Below, in pieces: positions 36,055 through 45,123 of a stretch of DNA of 64,000 nucleotides. This DNA comes from Gammaproteobacteria bacterium Ga0077536 (lineage in GTDB: Bacteria > Pseudomonadota > Gammaproteobacteria > Ga0077536): NCBI GenBank assembly GCA_001464935.1, contig LNEL01000059.1:124001-188000 (forward strand). The letters are read 5' to 3'. Below the pieces are notes generated by a model. The model was not told where the DNA came from, did no database searches, and worked only from the letters and a program-made list of their open reading frames with translations. The position numbers were made by a program, and so were the translations under genes. Numbering within the stretch: position 1 is the first letter of the stretch; every line of letters starts with the position of its first letter.

Positions 36055-36675
36055 CTAAAGCGGCTTGACGGCGAGGCCTTCGTACACGCAGCCGAGTGAC
36101 TTCGGCAGACCGTCGAGATAGGCCAGCTCCAGGCGTTTGAGCTCGAAGCCGGTGGCGATCAACGCCGTGTCGATCGCCCGATCGGCGCGACACCCATCGA
36201 CCACCAGCCCCTGCAGCCGCGCAAGCCGGCGCTGCCATTTGAGCACTTCCTCGTCGCGACTGGGCCCCGGTTCAGCAAACAGCAGGCGTCCGCCCGGTTT
36301 CAGCACGCGCAGTATCTCCTGCAGCACGCGCTCGAGATCGCCGACGCAGCACAACGTGAAGGTCGTGACCACTGAATCGAACGTGCCATCTTTCAACGGC
36401 AACTGCTCACCGCGGCCCTCTCGGGCGTCGACCGGAAACGGCAGATGGCGCAGGCGCCGACGCACGCGCGCATTGAAACGCGGGTTCGGATCGACTGTCG
36501 TCAGCGACGTGATCTCGGGGTCATAGAACGGCAGGTTCGATCCGAGGCCCACGCCGAGTTCCAGCACATGGCCGGTCGCATACTCGACGGTGCGTTGACG
36601 CACGAGCTCCATGCTCGCGATGCGTTCGCTGAAACCTAGCAGTTGTGGCAACACGTAAGCGCGATAGAAACCCAT
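36055..36675 (-). CDS. Class I SAM-dependent methyltransferase
   Basis: A 206-residue methyltransferase of the type-11 fold. Motif I is VLELGVGLGSNLPFY, followed by LTTVDPNPRFNARVRRRL, FDSVVTTFTLCCVGDLERVLQEILRVLKPGGRLLFAEPGPS. The start MGFYRAYVLPQLLGF at 36675 is the usual one for these short proteins; an upstream ATG at 36747 would overlap the Sel1 gene. It follows the Sel1 gene by 29 bases. Substrate is unknown. Confidence 0.8.
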   Translation of the reverse strand: MGFYRAYVLPQLLGFSERIASMELVRQRTVEYATGHVLELGVGLGSNLPFYDPEITSLTTVDPNPRFNARVRRRLRHLPFPVDAREGRGEQLPLKDGTFDSVVTTFTLCCVGDLERVLQEILRVLKPGGRLLFAEPGPSRDEEVLKWQRRLARLQGLVVDGCRADRAIDTALIATGFELKRLELAYLDGLPKSLGCVYEGLAVKPL

Positions 36676-36704
36676 GTCAGGCAGCGTCCCCGGGCGCTCG
36701 AGAT

Positions 36705-37994
36705 TCAAGCGGCTGGCGACGAGTACGCGTGCGGGATGCATGGGCACTGGCGGTGGCCGATCAGGTTGACGAGCGGAGCATCTGGCGCGACTGACGGTGC
36801 GGCCGCGCCGTCACGGGCGGGTTTGCGCGGCTTGATTTCGTCAGGCAGCGGAATGCCTGCATCCTGGTAGATGGCGCGCAGGCGGGTGGCCGCTTCCGGG
36901 TGCCCCTGACGGGCTGCCGCGCGATACCACGTCACCGCTTCAGCTTCATCGGGCAACACGCCTTCGCCGCGCTCGTAGCGTGCCCCGAGCAAAAACTGGG
37001 CGTCGGCGTAACCACCCGCCGCAGCGCGCTGCAGCCACGACAGGGCCGTCGCGTTGTCGTCAGGGCCATTGCTCAAGGTCACCAGCAGTTGCGACAGCAG
37101 GAACTGCGCTTCGGCATTGCCGTGACCCGCCGCGGTCTCGAGCAGCGGCACCGCCTCGGCCGGTTTGCCGTCGGCGATCAGGGCTTTGGCGTCCGACAGC
37201 CTGACCGGAGGTGTCGTCGCTGCCGGTGCGGGTTCGACCTCGTCCGGCTCCTGCGTGCGCGGCACGATCGCGGGCGACGGCGGCGCCGGCAGTGAACCCG
37301 ACTCGGCGATGCGGATCCCGTGCTTGCGCGCAATCTGCATCGCGTTCAACTCGTCCTGCGAATAGCTCGGCGGTGGTGGCGCCGGCGGCGGCACGTAGGG
37401 CTTCGTCGCCTCGTCATCCGCGGCGCCGGCAGCAGCTTCGGCGGTGTCGGATGTCACGGGCGCGGGGGCGTCAGCCGACGCCTCCGCGGCAGGAGCGACG
37501 GGCGTGGCCGGCGGCTCTGTGCGTGGCGTCACTTCGTCGGCGGGCGGGGTCAGACCGGCGGCGCGATAGAACTCGGCCACGTTCTTCTGCGCCATCGCGT
37601 GACCCTGCTTCGCGGCCTCGCGGTAATAGGTGAAGGCCCAGTCGTCGTCCTGCGGCACTCCTTCGCCGAGCAGGTACATGTTGCCGAGGCTGAATTGGGC
37701 GTCGGCATTGCCGCGCGCGGCCGCCTGCTCGTACAGCATCGCGGCACGCGTCGCATCCTTCTCGACGCCCTTGCCTTCCTGGTACAGCGCGGCAAGCCGC
37801 GTCATGGCGATCGGGTCGCCTGCGCCGGCCAGTGCATCGAGATCGGCAATTGCTGCGGCGTAATCGCCGGCATCGAGCCGGGCCAGCGCCTCGGCCAGAT
37901 CGGCGGCGGCGGCCGGCGTGCTCTGGAGCAGCAGGCACGCCAGCAGCGCGGACAGGGGAATAGCCGCGCGGCGAACACTGCAACGGCGGAACAT
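36705..37994 (-). CDS. Exported Sel1-repeat protein with proline-rich linker
   Basis: A 429-residue exported protein. A signal peptide (FRRCSVRRAAIPLSALLACLLLQSTPAAAA) is followed by about three Sel1/TPR repeats (AMTRLAALYQEGKGVEKDATRAAMLYEQAAARG), a long Pro/Ala linker (about 150-270), and two more C-terminal Sel1 repeats (AQFLLGARYERGEGVLPDEAEAVTWYRAAARQG). The linker contains QIARKHGIRIAESGSLP. The ATG at 37994 starts the signal peptide. It is the second Sel1 protein in the window, but its domain spacing differs from the one at 20054. No specific role is known. Confidence 0.82.
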   Translation of the reverse strand: MFRRCSVRRAAIPLSALLACLLLQSTPAAAADLAEALARLDAGDYAAAIADLDALAGAGDPIAMTRLAALYQEGKGVEKDATRAAMLYEQAAARGNADAQFSLGNMYLLGEGVPQDDDWAFTYYREAAKQGHAMAQKNVAEFYRAAGLTPPADEVTPRTEPPATPVAPAAEASADAPAPVTSDTAEAAAGAADDEATKPYVPPPAPPPPSYSQDELNAMQIARKHGIRIAESGSLPAPPSPAIVPRTQEPDEVEPAPAATTPPVRLSDAKALIADGKPAEAVPLLETAAGHGNAEAQFLLSQLLVTLSNGPDDNATALSWLQRAAAGGYADAQFLLGARYERGEGVLPDEAEAVTWYRAAARQGHPEAATRLRAIYQDAGIPLPDEIKPRKPARDGAAAPSVAPDAPLVNLIGHRQCPCIPHAYSSPAA

Positions 37995-38197
37995 GCTCTT
38001 CACGGGGCCGCGTCTACGTCCATCGGGATCGATATGCGCCACAGTATATTGGGGTAGTGGTGGATTAGTCACCTAGATGCTGCGGTAGTGTTTCTCTTTT
38101 GCGACAAAGCAGTTCAACCGGGCGCAACCACCGACACCAAATCGTCATCATGAGCCGCTACGGTGTGCCGAACTTCATCACAGTGACGGAGCCCGCC

Positions 38198-38389
38198 ATG
38201 CTTGAATCGGTCCCCATAGGACGCTGGACGCTGCTCGCGGAAATCGAGCTGCTGGAGGATCTGCTCAGGGACACCCGGCAGCTGGCCGGCGAAGACGATG
38301 TCGAAGCGGTACGGGAAATTGCCCTGTCGCGCGCCCTCGCGCTGCGCCGGCAGGCGTTCCGCGCCGGATTCGCCGCCGTCGACCAGTGA
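38198..38389 (+). CDS. Small hypothetical protein, 63 residues
   Basis: MLESVPIGRWTLLAEIELLEDLLRD leads a mostly helical acidic protein ending LALRRQAFRAGFAAVDQ. GGAG is eight bases upstream of the ATG at 38198, which supports that start. It lies alone between the Sel1 gene and the convergent CRP gene. No family is recognised. Confidence 0.5.
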   Translation: MLESVPIGRWTLLAEIELLEDLLRDTRQLAGEDDVEAVREIALSRALALRRQAFRAGFAAVDQ

Positions 38390-38497
38390 ACAGCGGCGGG
38401 TCGCACGGCCCCCGAAGGCCTGTTCGCCGCGCTTTCGCGACGGCGCGCAGCAACCGGATCACAGGCGAACCGTGACGCGGCTCGACGGGACCGTGCC

Positions 38498-39166
38498 CTA
38501 GACCGTCGCGACGCGACGGACGGGCAACTGGCGCGGACGGATGCCGACCAGCACGATGTTCTTGCCGGTGACGGCCACCTGCTTCTGGTCTTCCATCTCT
38601 TTCAGCACCTTGCCGACCATCTCGCGGGAGCAGCCCACGAGACGCGCCAGCTCCTGGCGCGTGACGCGCACCTGCATGCCGTCCGGGTGCGTCATCGCAT
38701 CGGGCTGCTCACACAGATCGAGCAGCGTGCGGGCCACCCGACCATAGACATCCATGAACGCCAGATCACCGAGCTTGCGGTTGGTCGCGCGCAGGCGGCG
38801 CGCAATCTGCGCGGTCATGCATACGAGCAGACGGGGATAGAGATCGCCAAGCTGCTTCAGCCGGACGTAGCTGATCTGGGCGATTTCGCATTCGCTCTTC
38901 GCGCGGACCAGCGCTGAGCGGCTTTCGTCTTCGCTGAACAGGCCGATTTCGCCGAAGAACTCGCCGCTGTTCAGGTAGGCCAGCACGATCTCGTGGCCCT
39001 TGTCGTCTTCGAGCAGCACGGTGACGGAACCGGAAACGATGTAGAACAGTTCGCCGGCCCGATCACCCTGCCGGATGATGGCCGACTTCGCCGGATAGCG
39101 GCGCCGGTGACAGTGCGCGAGGAACGGTTGAACGCAGTCGCTGAGGTCTTGGGCGTCAAAGGCCAT
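38498..39166 (-). CDS. crp: CRP/Vfr-type cAMP receptor transcription factor
   Basis: A 222-residue CRP/FNR-family regulator. The cAMP pocket is conserved: GEFFGEIGLFSEDESRSALVRAK supplies G72, E73, R83 and S84 (the E. coli G71/E72/R82/S83 equivalents). The C-helix reads ARRLRATNRKLGDLAFMDV, with N where E. coli has S128. The recognition helix region RVTRQELARLVGCSREMVGKVLKEME matches CRP/Vfr. Its DNA target should be TGTGA-N6-TCACA; two such sites are proposed at 16543 and 24117. Xanthomonas Clp is a close alternative that responds to c-di-GMP. No adenylate cyclase is in the window. Confidence 0.93.
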   Translation of the reverse strand: MAFDAQDLSDCVQPFLAHCHRRRYPAKSAIIRQGDRAGELFYIVSGSVTVLLEDDKGHEIVLAYLNSGEFFGEIGLFSEDESRSALVRAKSECEIAQISYVRLKQLGDLYPRLLVCMTAQIARRLRATNRKLGDLAFMDVYGRVARTLLDLCEQPDAMTHPDGMQVRVTRQELARLVGCSREMVGKVLKEMEDQKQVAVTGKNIVLVGIRPRQLPVRRVATV

Positions 39167-39335
39167 AACTGTCGTCCGGCCTGGGCCGGCCTTTCCTTGT
39201 TACGTCAGCTCTTTATATAGCCCGCCGCGACCTTCCGCGATAGCGCAGCCAGCGGGCCCGTTGCCTGCACCGTGAGCGAGTTCACGAATCTGGACCTTGA
39301 AGATCGGCTCCGGCGGCGTTCTCGCTATCGCCCGC

Positions 39336-39905
39336 TCACGGCGTGCGCTTGAGCGGTTGCAGGCGAATCCATGTGTTCGTGTCCGGAGCGTAGCGGAAAT
39401 GACGGGCTGCACCAAGCTGGGTCGCGGACCCGTCGAGGGCGAAGCGCCGGATCAGCAGATCGCCGCGGATCTCGATCTGCTCGTCGCCTGCATAGCCCGC
39501 CGCGTCCGCCGGCGCGAGGGCGGTCATCGGCAGCGCCTCGAGCAGGCTGCCGTTCCATTCGTAGCGCACGAGGCGCGCCGGCTGGGTGCCACCGTCCTGC
39601 ACGAGCCCGATCAGCAGTTCGAACTGGCGGTCACGATCGAGGTCGGCCTGCCAGCAACCGCTGGCGCCGTCCGCCGCCGGAATCGCGACGCGCGTCAGCA
39701 CCAGCGGGCCGTCGCTGACATCGATCTCGACGCCGTCGCCGCCGTCGGCCGTCGCGTCGCGCGCCACCACGGAGAGCCCCTGGGCCGTGAAGGCGCAAAG
39801 GTCGCGCGCCCCGACCGGCCCCGCGAGCAGGAGCAGGAGACACGCCGGGACAGGGCGGCAGCGTGCAAACCACGGGCTGCCTTGAAATCGGAGGTTCAAC
39901 GCCAT
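39336..39905 (-). CDS. Exported protein of unknown function, divergent from groESL
   Basis: A 189-residue protein with an N-terminal hydrophobic stretch ([17 protein letters not shown], signal peptide) and a beta-rich mature part ([40 protein letters not shown]). Cysteines occur at DLCAF and GCWQ. The ATG at 39905 is used; a GTG at 39917 would sit inside the CIRCE sequence. Its 5' end overlaps the groES promoter region, so the two genes may compete or share control. No family is recognised. Confidence 0.7.
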   Translation of the reverse strand: MALNLRFQGSPWFARCRPVPACLLLLLAGPVGARDLCAFTAQGLSVVARDATADGGDGVEIDVSDGPLVLTRVAIPAADGASGCWQADLDRDRQFELLIGLVQDGGTQPARLVRYEWNGSLLEALPMTALAPADAAGYAGDEQIEIRGDLLIRRFALDGSATQLGAARHFRYAPDTNTWIRLQPLKRTP

Positions 39906-39910
39906 ATCAT
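39881..39910 (+). promoter_or_regulatory. groESL promoter, both sigma-70-like and sigma-32-like
   Basis: TTGAAA (39882-39887) and TATCAT (39905-39910) are 17 bases apart, a good sigma-70 promoter. The overlapping CTTGAAA and CGCCATAT (39900-39907), 12 bases apart, also match the sigma-32 pattern CTTGAAA-N11-16-CCCCATNT. Transcription would start near 39917, inside the CIRCE. Confidence 0.6.
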
Positions 39911-39937
39911 TTAGCACTACTCATCGGGGAGTGCTAA
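39911..39937 (+). promoter_or_regulatory. CIRCE operator upstream of groES
   Basis: TTAGCACTA-N9-GAGTGCTAA matches the HrcA-binding CIRCE element (TTAGCACTC-N9-GAGTGCTAA) with one mismatch in the left arm. It lies 62 bases before the groES start. HrcA should repress here and release during heat stress; hrcA is not in the window. Confidence 0.9.
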
Positions 39938-39999
39938 TAACACTCCCACCTTTGAAACAAATACATCAACTTATCCAGTCTTCAAGGAGAAGAAAGACC

Positions 40000-40287
40000 A
40001 TGAAGATCCGTCCTTTGCATGACCGCGTGATCGTAAAGCGCCTCGAAGAAGAAAAGACCTCGCCGGGTGGCATCGTGATTCCTGACTCCGCCGCCGAGAA
40101 GCCCATCCGGGGTGAAGTCGTCGCCGTCGGCAATGGCAAGGTCCTCGAGAACGGCCAGGTCCGCATGCTCGACCTGAAGGTCGGCGAGAAAGTGCTGTTC
40201 GGCAAGTATTCCGGCACGGAAGTGAAAGTCGACGGCGTCGAATACCTCGTGATGCGTGAAGACGACATCATGGCGGTTTTGGCCTGA
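40000..40287 (+). CDS. groES: Co-chaperonin GroES
   Basis: A 95-residue co-chaperonin that caps the GroEL ring. [35 protein letters not shown] includes the mobile loop; the end [15 protein letters not shown] is standard. AAGGAGA lies at the right distance before the ATG at 40000, so this is preferred over the upstream in-frame ATG at 39931. It is followed by groEL after 41 bases in one heat-regulated operon. Confidence 0.98.
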   Translation: MKIRPLHDRVIVKRLEEEKTSPGGIVIPDSAAEKPIRGEVVAVGNGKVLENGQVRMLDLKVGEKVLFGKYSGTEVKVDGVEYLVMREDDIMAVLA

Positions 40288-40325
40288 GACCGGCACCCGA
40301 ACCACAAGATTTTTTGAGGAATTGA

Positions 40326-41987
<1,662 letters not shown>

Positions 41988-42011
41988 ACGTCGTCCAGAC
42001 GTTGCGCCCTG

Positions 42012-42041
42012 AAAAGCCCCGCTCTGCGGGGCTTTTCTTTT
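42012..42041 (+). terminator. Rho-independent terminator of groESL
   Basis: AAAAGCCCCGC-TCT-GCGGGGCTTTT followed by CTTTT: an 11-base-pair stem with a three-base loop and a U-rich tail, 25 bases after the groEL stop. Confidence 0.95.
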
Positions 42042-42108
42042 GGGCAACGCCGTTTTCTGGCAGCAGCAGGCGGCGAGCGCTAGTCGTTTAAAACCCGCTC
42101 ATCGCTTG

Positions 42109-42124
42109 TGGCAAGCTCCTTGCG
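42109..42124 (+). promoter_or_regulatory. Sigma-54-type promoter before the 42221-43511 gene pair
   Basis: TGGCAAGCTCCTTGCG has GG at 42110-42111 and GC at 42122-42123, the exact -24/-12 spacing of TGGCACG-N4-TTGCA, with one mismatch in each half. Transcription would start near 42135, just before the hairpin-rich leader. Activation would need an enhancer-binding protein not seen here. Confidence 0.65.
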
Positions 42125-42139
42125 AGTATTCGACTGGAA

Positions 42140-42200
42140 CGGCGCCCCACCGCCTTTCAAGGCGAGGCGACCCGGCGCCGATATGCCACTTCAGTGGCGT
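42140..42200 (+). promoter_or_regulatory. Hairpin-rich 5' leader
   Basis: Three nested or consecutive stems: CGGCGCC (42140-42146) with GGCGCCG (42174-42180), enclosing CGCCTT-TC-AAGGCG (42151-42164), followed by GCCACT-TC-AGTGGC (42185-42198). It ends about 20 bases before the ATG at 42221. No known riboswitch class is recognised; it could be a structured regulatory leader. Confidence 0.5.
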
Positions 42201-42220
42201 AACTCGAGAACCGAGGTGCG

Positions 42221-42847
42221 ATGATGCCGCAGGAACCGACTCTGCTCGTGACCACGATTGGAATTCGCGACCATTTTCGCGATCAGGTGCTGTGTTCATT
42301 GAGCCGGCAGCAGGTGTCCGTCCAGGACCACACCGCCGGCTATCTCGTCGATCTGCTGACCACATTTGCCGACCCCCGCCGCCTGTTCAGCGACAGTCCC
42401 GAAGGACTCGAACTGCGCGCGCTGGCAAGTCACTACGCGGACGCCGCGCACGCTGAAGGCGCAGAACAGCGCAATCACGCACTGAAAACGCTCGGCGATC
42501 TCGCACTTTTCATCTCGGGTGTCTTCTCCGGCTATCTGAACCGCCGCCTCGTCGACGTCGACTACTACATCGCGATGGGCTGCGGCGCCTATCGCGATCT
42601 GCACGACTTCATCAGCACTCGGCTGTCGGCGCAGGGCGGTGACGTCTTCGGCGAACTCGCGCGCAAGTTTCCGCAGCTCGTCGATGTGCTCGCGGAAGTC
42701 AGCGAAGAATCGAACCTCGGCGCGACCAACGATCTGTTGCGACAATACGAACTGTGGCTGCGCACCGACAGCCCGCGGGCGCTGATGAAGCTGCAGCGTC
42801 GCGGCATCCATCCCACCCGGCAGGCCACCATCCGCGTGTCGCACTGA
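42221..42847 (+). CDS. Conserved-looking hypothetical protein, 208 residues
   Basis: Starts MMPQEPTLLVTTIGIRDHFRDQVL (ATGATG; GAGG upstream). The body is helical, with YLVDLLTTFADPRRLF, HALKTLGDLALFISGVFSGYLNRRLVDVDYYIAMGCGAYRDLHDF. There is no signal peptide or clear membrane helix. It is followed one base later by the 220-residue gene, so the two are coupled. I do not recognise a family. The sigma-54-type promoter and structured leader upstream suggest regulated expression. Confidence 0.8.
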   Translation: MMPQEPTLLVTTIGIRDHFRDQVLCSLSRQQVSVQDHTAGYLVDLLTTFADPRRLFSDSPEGLELRALASHYADAAHAEGAEQRNHALKTLGDLALFISGVFSGYLNRRLVDVDYYIAMGCGAYRDLHDFISTRLSAQGGDVFGELARKFPQLVDVLAEVSEESNLGATNDLLRQYELWLRTDSPRALMKLQRRGIHPTRQATIRVSH

Positions 42848-42848
42848 G

Positions 42849-43511
42849 ATGGCGGACATGCTGCTGAGCCAGCTGCAAACCCGGATTGCTGGCTTTTACG
42901 CCGCGCCGATCGCCTATGACGTCTACGATTTCCTGATTACCGATCCGGCCACCGCCGCGGCCCTCACGCCGGCGGGCGCGACGACCGGCAATCAGGAGCG
43001 GCTGCTCGTGCGCGACACGCCGTCGGACCTCGAACTGTCGCTGTTCATCGATGCCGCGGTCCTCGCGTCGCTCAGCGATGACGATCCGACAGTGTCACTG
43101 CACGACGGCAATCTGAACGAGTTCCTGATCGCACTCGAAGGCGTCAGCCATCTGCAATACCTGATTTTTCGCGCCGAGCAGTCGCACCCCGTGTCGCTGC
43201 TCGAGCTCGAACTGCAGGCGGAGGTCGACAAGTACGTGGCATCGGCCGAACTGATCAGCAGCCAGGGCAACGGGCATATTCCATCTGCCCTGCACACGCG
43301 ATTGTTCGAAGACGTGCGCTTCGACGATCAGCTGCCGGCTGCCGAGCAGTCACGCTATGTCGAGGCCAACCGGCTCGCTGCGCGCTACTGTCACGAACTG
43401 CGGCGACGTTTTCCGGGCCATCACCACCAGGCGTCATTCGTGCGGGAGCTGCGCGGTTTCTATCGCATGACGGAGCACCAGAAGATCAAGCGAATCCTCG
43501 CGCTCAGCTGA
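42849..43511 (+). CDS. Conserved-looking hypothetical protein, 220 residues
   Basis: Starts MADMLLSQLQTRIAGFYAAPIAYDVYDFLIT. It has an acidic LELSLFIDAAVLASLSDDDPTVSLHDGNLNEFLIALEGVSHLQYLIFRAEQ stretch and ends with LRGFYRMTEHQKIKRILALS. There is no export signal. It lies one base after its partner gene, so they are surely co-transcribed and may form a complex. No family recognised; no function claimed. Confidence 0.8.
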   Translation: MADMLLSQLQTRIAGFYAAPIAYDVYDFLITDPATAAALTPAGATTGNQERLLVRDTPSDLELSLFIDAAVLASLSDDDPTVSLHDGNLNEFLIALEGVSHLQYLIFRAEQSHPVSLLELELQAEVDKYVASAELISSQGNGHIPSALHTRLFEDVRFDDQLPAAEQSRYVEANRLAARYCHELRRRFPGHHHQASFVRELRGFYRMTEHQKIKRILALS

Positions 43512-43518
43512 GCGCGAG

Positions 43519-43857
43519 TCAGTCGCCGACCTTCTTGTGCAGATGAGGCAGCGTGTCGCTCTGACCGGCACGCATGTAACGCGCTTCGTCGCCGCTGCGC
43601 GTGACGTTCTCGTAGACCCCCGAGTCCCGTTTGACGAGTTTCGTGAAGCCCTTGCTGCGCAGATCCGAGTTGCTGACCGGAATGGCGATCGCGGGCGGCG
43701 ACAGCACGCGGCGTACCGGTGCGAGAAAATCCGTGTCGCCCATCGCCACCTGCGCCGCGTAGCAGACCTCGCCCCAGGTCGTCAGATCGACGTCGATGCC
43801 GTGCTTGACCTGCACCGACTGCCCGTTTTCCTCGCAGTAGTATTCGTAGATGGGCAT
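43519..43857 (-). CDS. FmdB-like regulatory protein, degenerate zinc ribbon
   Basis: A 112-residue protein that begins MPIYEYYCEENGQSVQVKHGID, the FmdB/CxxC_CxxC_SSSS start (MPIYEYxCxxCG). The first CxxC is lost (C-E-E-N) and the second is reduced to one cysteine (GEVCYAAQ), so zinc binding is doubtful. It continues into a tail with SDLRSKGFTKLVKRDSGVYENVTRSG, typical of longer FmdB relatives. It starts at 43857. It is convergent with the preceding gene. Confidence 0.72.
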   Translation of the reverse strand: MPIYEYYCEENGQSVQVKHGIDVDLTTWGEVCYAAQVAMGDTDFLAPVRRVLSPPAIAIPVSNSDLRSKGFTKLVKRDSGVYENVTRSGDEARYMRAGQSDTLPHLHKKVGD

Positions 43858-44064
43858 GGTTCCCAGACTCCCTCTTGCGTCACGCCGTGGCCTCAAGCAT
43901 CGCAGCGCGTCGCCGGCCGGGGCAAGTGCGCGGGTGGCGAGCGGTAGCGCGGCACCCGGCGAGCGGCGCCGGGCTGACCGGCAGGCGTGACCGGCTTCAC
44001 GCGTGCGGCGTGCCGGACGCGCCGGCGGCCGCTACGCCGGCACGTGAGCGGCGGCCCACGGCGC

Positions 44065-44070
44065 TATAAT
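44065..44070 (+). promoter_or_regulatory. -10 element of gloB
   Basis: TATAAT, a perfect -10 hexamer, lies about 35 bases before the gloB ATG. The -35 region is weak. The 247-base stretch 43858-44104 holds nothing else I recognise. Confidence 0.5.
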
Positions 44071-44104
44071 CGGGGCCCAACCCCGCATTGCAAGGCCGGC
44101 CGAC

Positions 44105-44872
44105 ATGCTCGTGATCGAACAGCTTCCCGTTCTCTCGGACAACTACGTCTATCTCGTGCACGAACCGGACGCGGGCCTGACGGCGGTCGTCGACCCGGCT
44201 GTCACCGAGCCGGTACTCGCGGCGCTCGAGCGCCACGGCTGGCGGCTCACGCATATCCTGAACACGCATCATCACCACGATCACGTCGGCGGCAACCTCG
44301 AACTGAAGGCCGCCACCGGCTGCACGATCGTCGGCCCACGCGCCGATCGCGAGCGCATTCCCGGCATCGAAGTGGAACTCGGTGACGGCGACTTGTTCCG
44401 CTTCGGCAGCAGCACCGCGCTCGTCTACGACGTGCCCGGCCACACGCGCGGGCACATCGCCTATCACTTCGCCGGCGACCATGCGCTGTTCTGCGGGGAC
44501 ACGCTGTTCGCGCTGGGCTGCGGCCGCATGTTCGAAGGCACGCCGCCGCAGATGTGGCGCTCGCTCGAACGCCTGCGTGAACTGCCGGACGACACGCTCG
44601 TCTACTGTGCGCACGAGTACACGCAGTCGAACGGGCGCTTCGCACTCAGCGTCGAACCCGGCAACACGGCGCTGCAGGCCCGCATGCGCGAAGTCGACGC
44701 GCGCCGCCGCGACGGCCTGCCGACGGTGCCCTCGACCATCGGTGAAGAACGCGCCACGAACCCGTTCCTGCGGCCGGACAGCGCCGAACTGCAGCAAAGT
44801 CTCGACGTCGTCAGCCAGCCGCTGCACGAAATCTTCGGCGCGACGCGGGCGCGCAAGGACACTTTTCGCTGA
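44105..44872 (+). CDS. gloB: Hydroxyacylglutathione hydrolase (glyoxalase II)
   Basis: A 255-residue metallo-beta-lactamase-fold enzyme that hydrolyses S-D-lactoylglutathione to lactate and glutathione in methylglyoxal detoxification. The metal motif NTHHHHDHVGG (H55-H60 region) is intact, and PGHTRGHIAYHF, FCGDTLFALGCGRMFEGT and the C-terminal NPFLR (glutathione-binding domain) are as expected. It works with glutathione from gshA. gloA is not in the window. An inverted-repeat element follows. Confidence 0.95.
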   Translation: MLVIEQLPVLSDNYVYLVHEPDAGLTAVVDPAVTEPVLAALERHGWRLTHILNTHHHHDHVGGNLELKAATGCTIVGPRADRERIPGIEVELGDGDLFRFGSSTALVYDVPGHTRGHIAYHFAGDHALFCGDTLFALGCGRMFEGTPPQMWRSLERLRELPDDTLVYCAHEYTQSNGRFALSVEPGNTALQARMREVDARRRDGLPTVPSTIGEERATNPFLRPDSAELQQSLDVVSQPLHEIFGATRARKDTFR

Positions 44873-44910
44873 TGTTCGCGTTGTGCCGTTCGATGTGCTG
44901 ATTGAATTTA

Positions 44911-45086
44911 GCCACAGAGAACACGGAGAACACGGAGAAGAGAACTAGATTGTTGAAATCCGTCAGCATTCGTCATGACGGTGAGGGTTCACGAGAAGCT
45001 GTAAATGACCAACGAGGCACGCTGGCCTGCGGTTGGGAAAACCGCGTTCACTATTTCTTCTCTGTGTTCTCTGTGTTCTCTGTGGC
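44911..45086. repeat. Inverted-repeat element, copy 2
   Basis: The left arm GCCACAGAGAACACGG (from 44911) and the right arm, ending CTGTGTTCTCTGTGGC (to 45086), are near-perfect inverted copies over about 35 bases, with roughly 105 bases between. It lies in the gap between convergent gloB and LLM genes, as copy 1 lies between trpE and the carboxylase operon. Translated frames of it give NTENTEK-type peptides, which should not be taken as protein. Confidence 0.8.
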
Positions 45087-45123
45087 CAGTTCCAACAACC
45101 TTTCCCACGGCACAGCCCGAACA

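Noticed and set aside
42140..42200. Possible cobalamin riboswitch, because of a GCCACT-like box
   Set aside because: The rest of the conserved cobalamin riboswitch core and B12 box are missing and the downstream genes are not transport or cobalamin genes.
43875..44069. A 64-codon open frame before gloB
   Set aside because: No ribosome-binding sequence, Arg/Ala/Pro-rich composition, and it runs into the gloB promoter region.
44902..45100. Peptide frames such as TENTENTEK and SVFSVFSV within the inverted-repeat element
   Set aside because: They arise from translating the repeat arms and are a known annotation artefact; no ribosome-binding site or conserved protein supports them.
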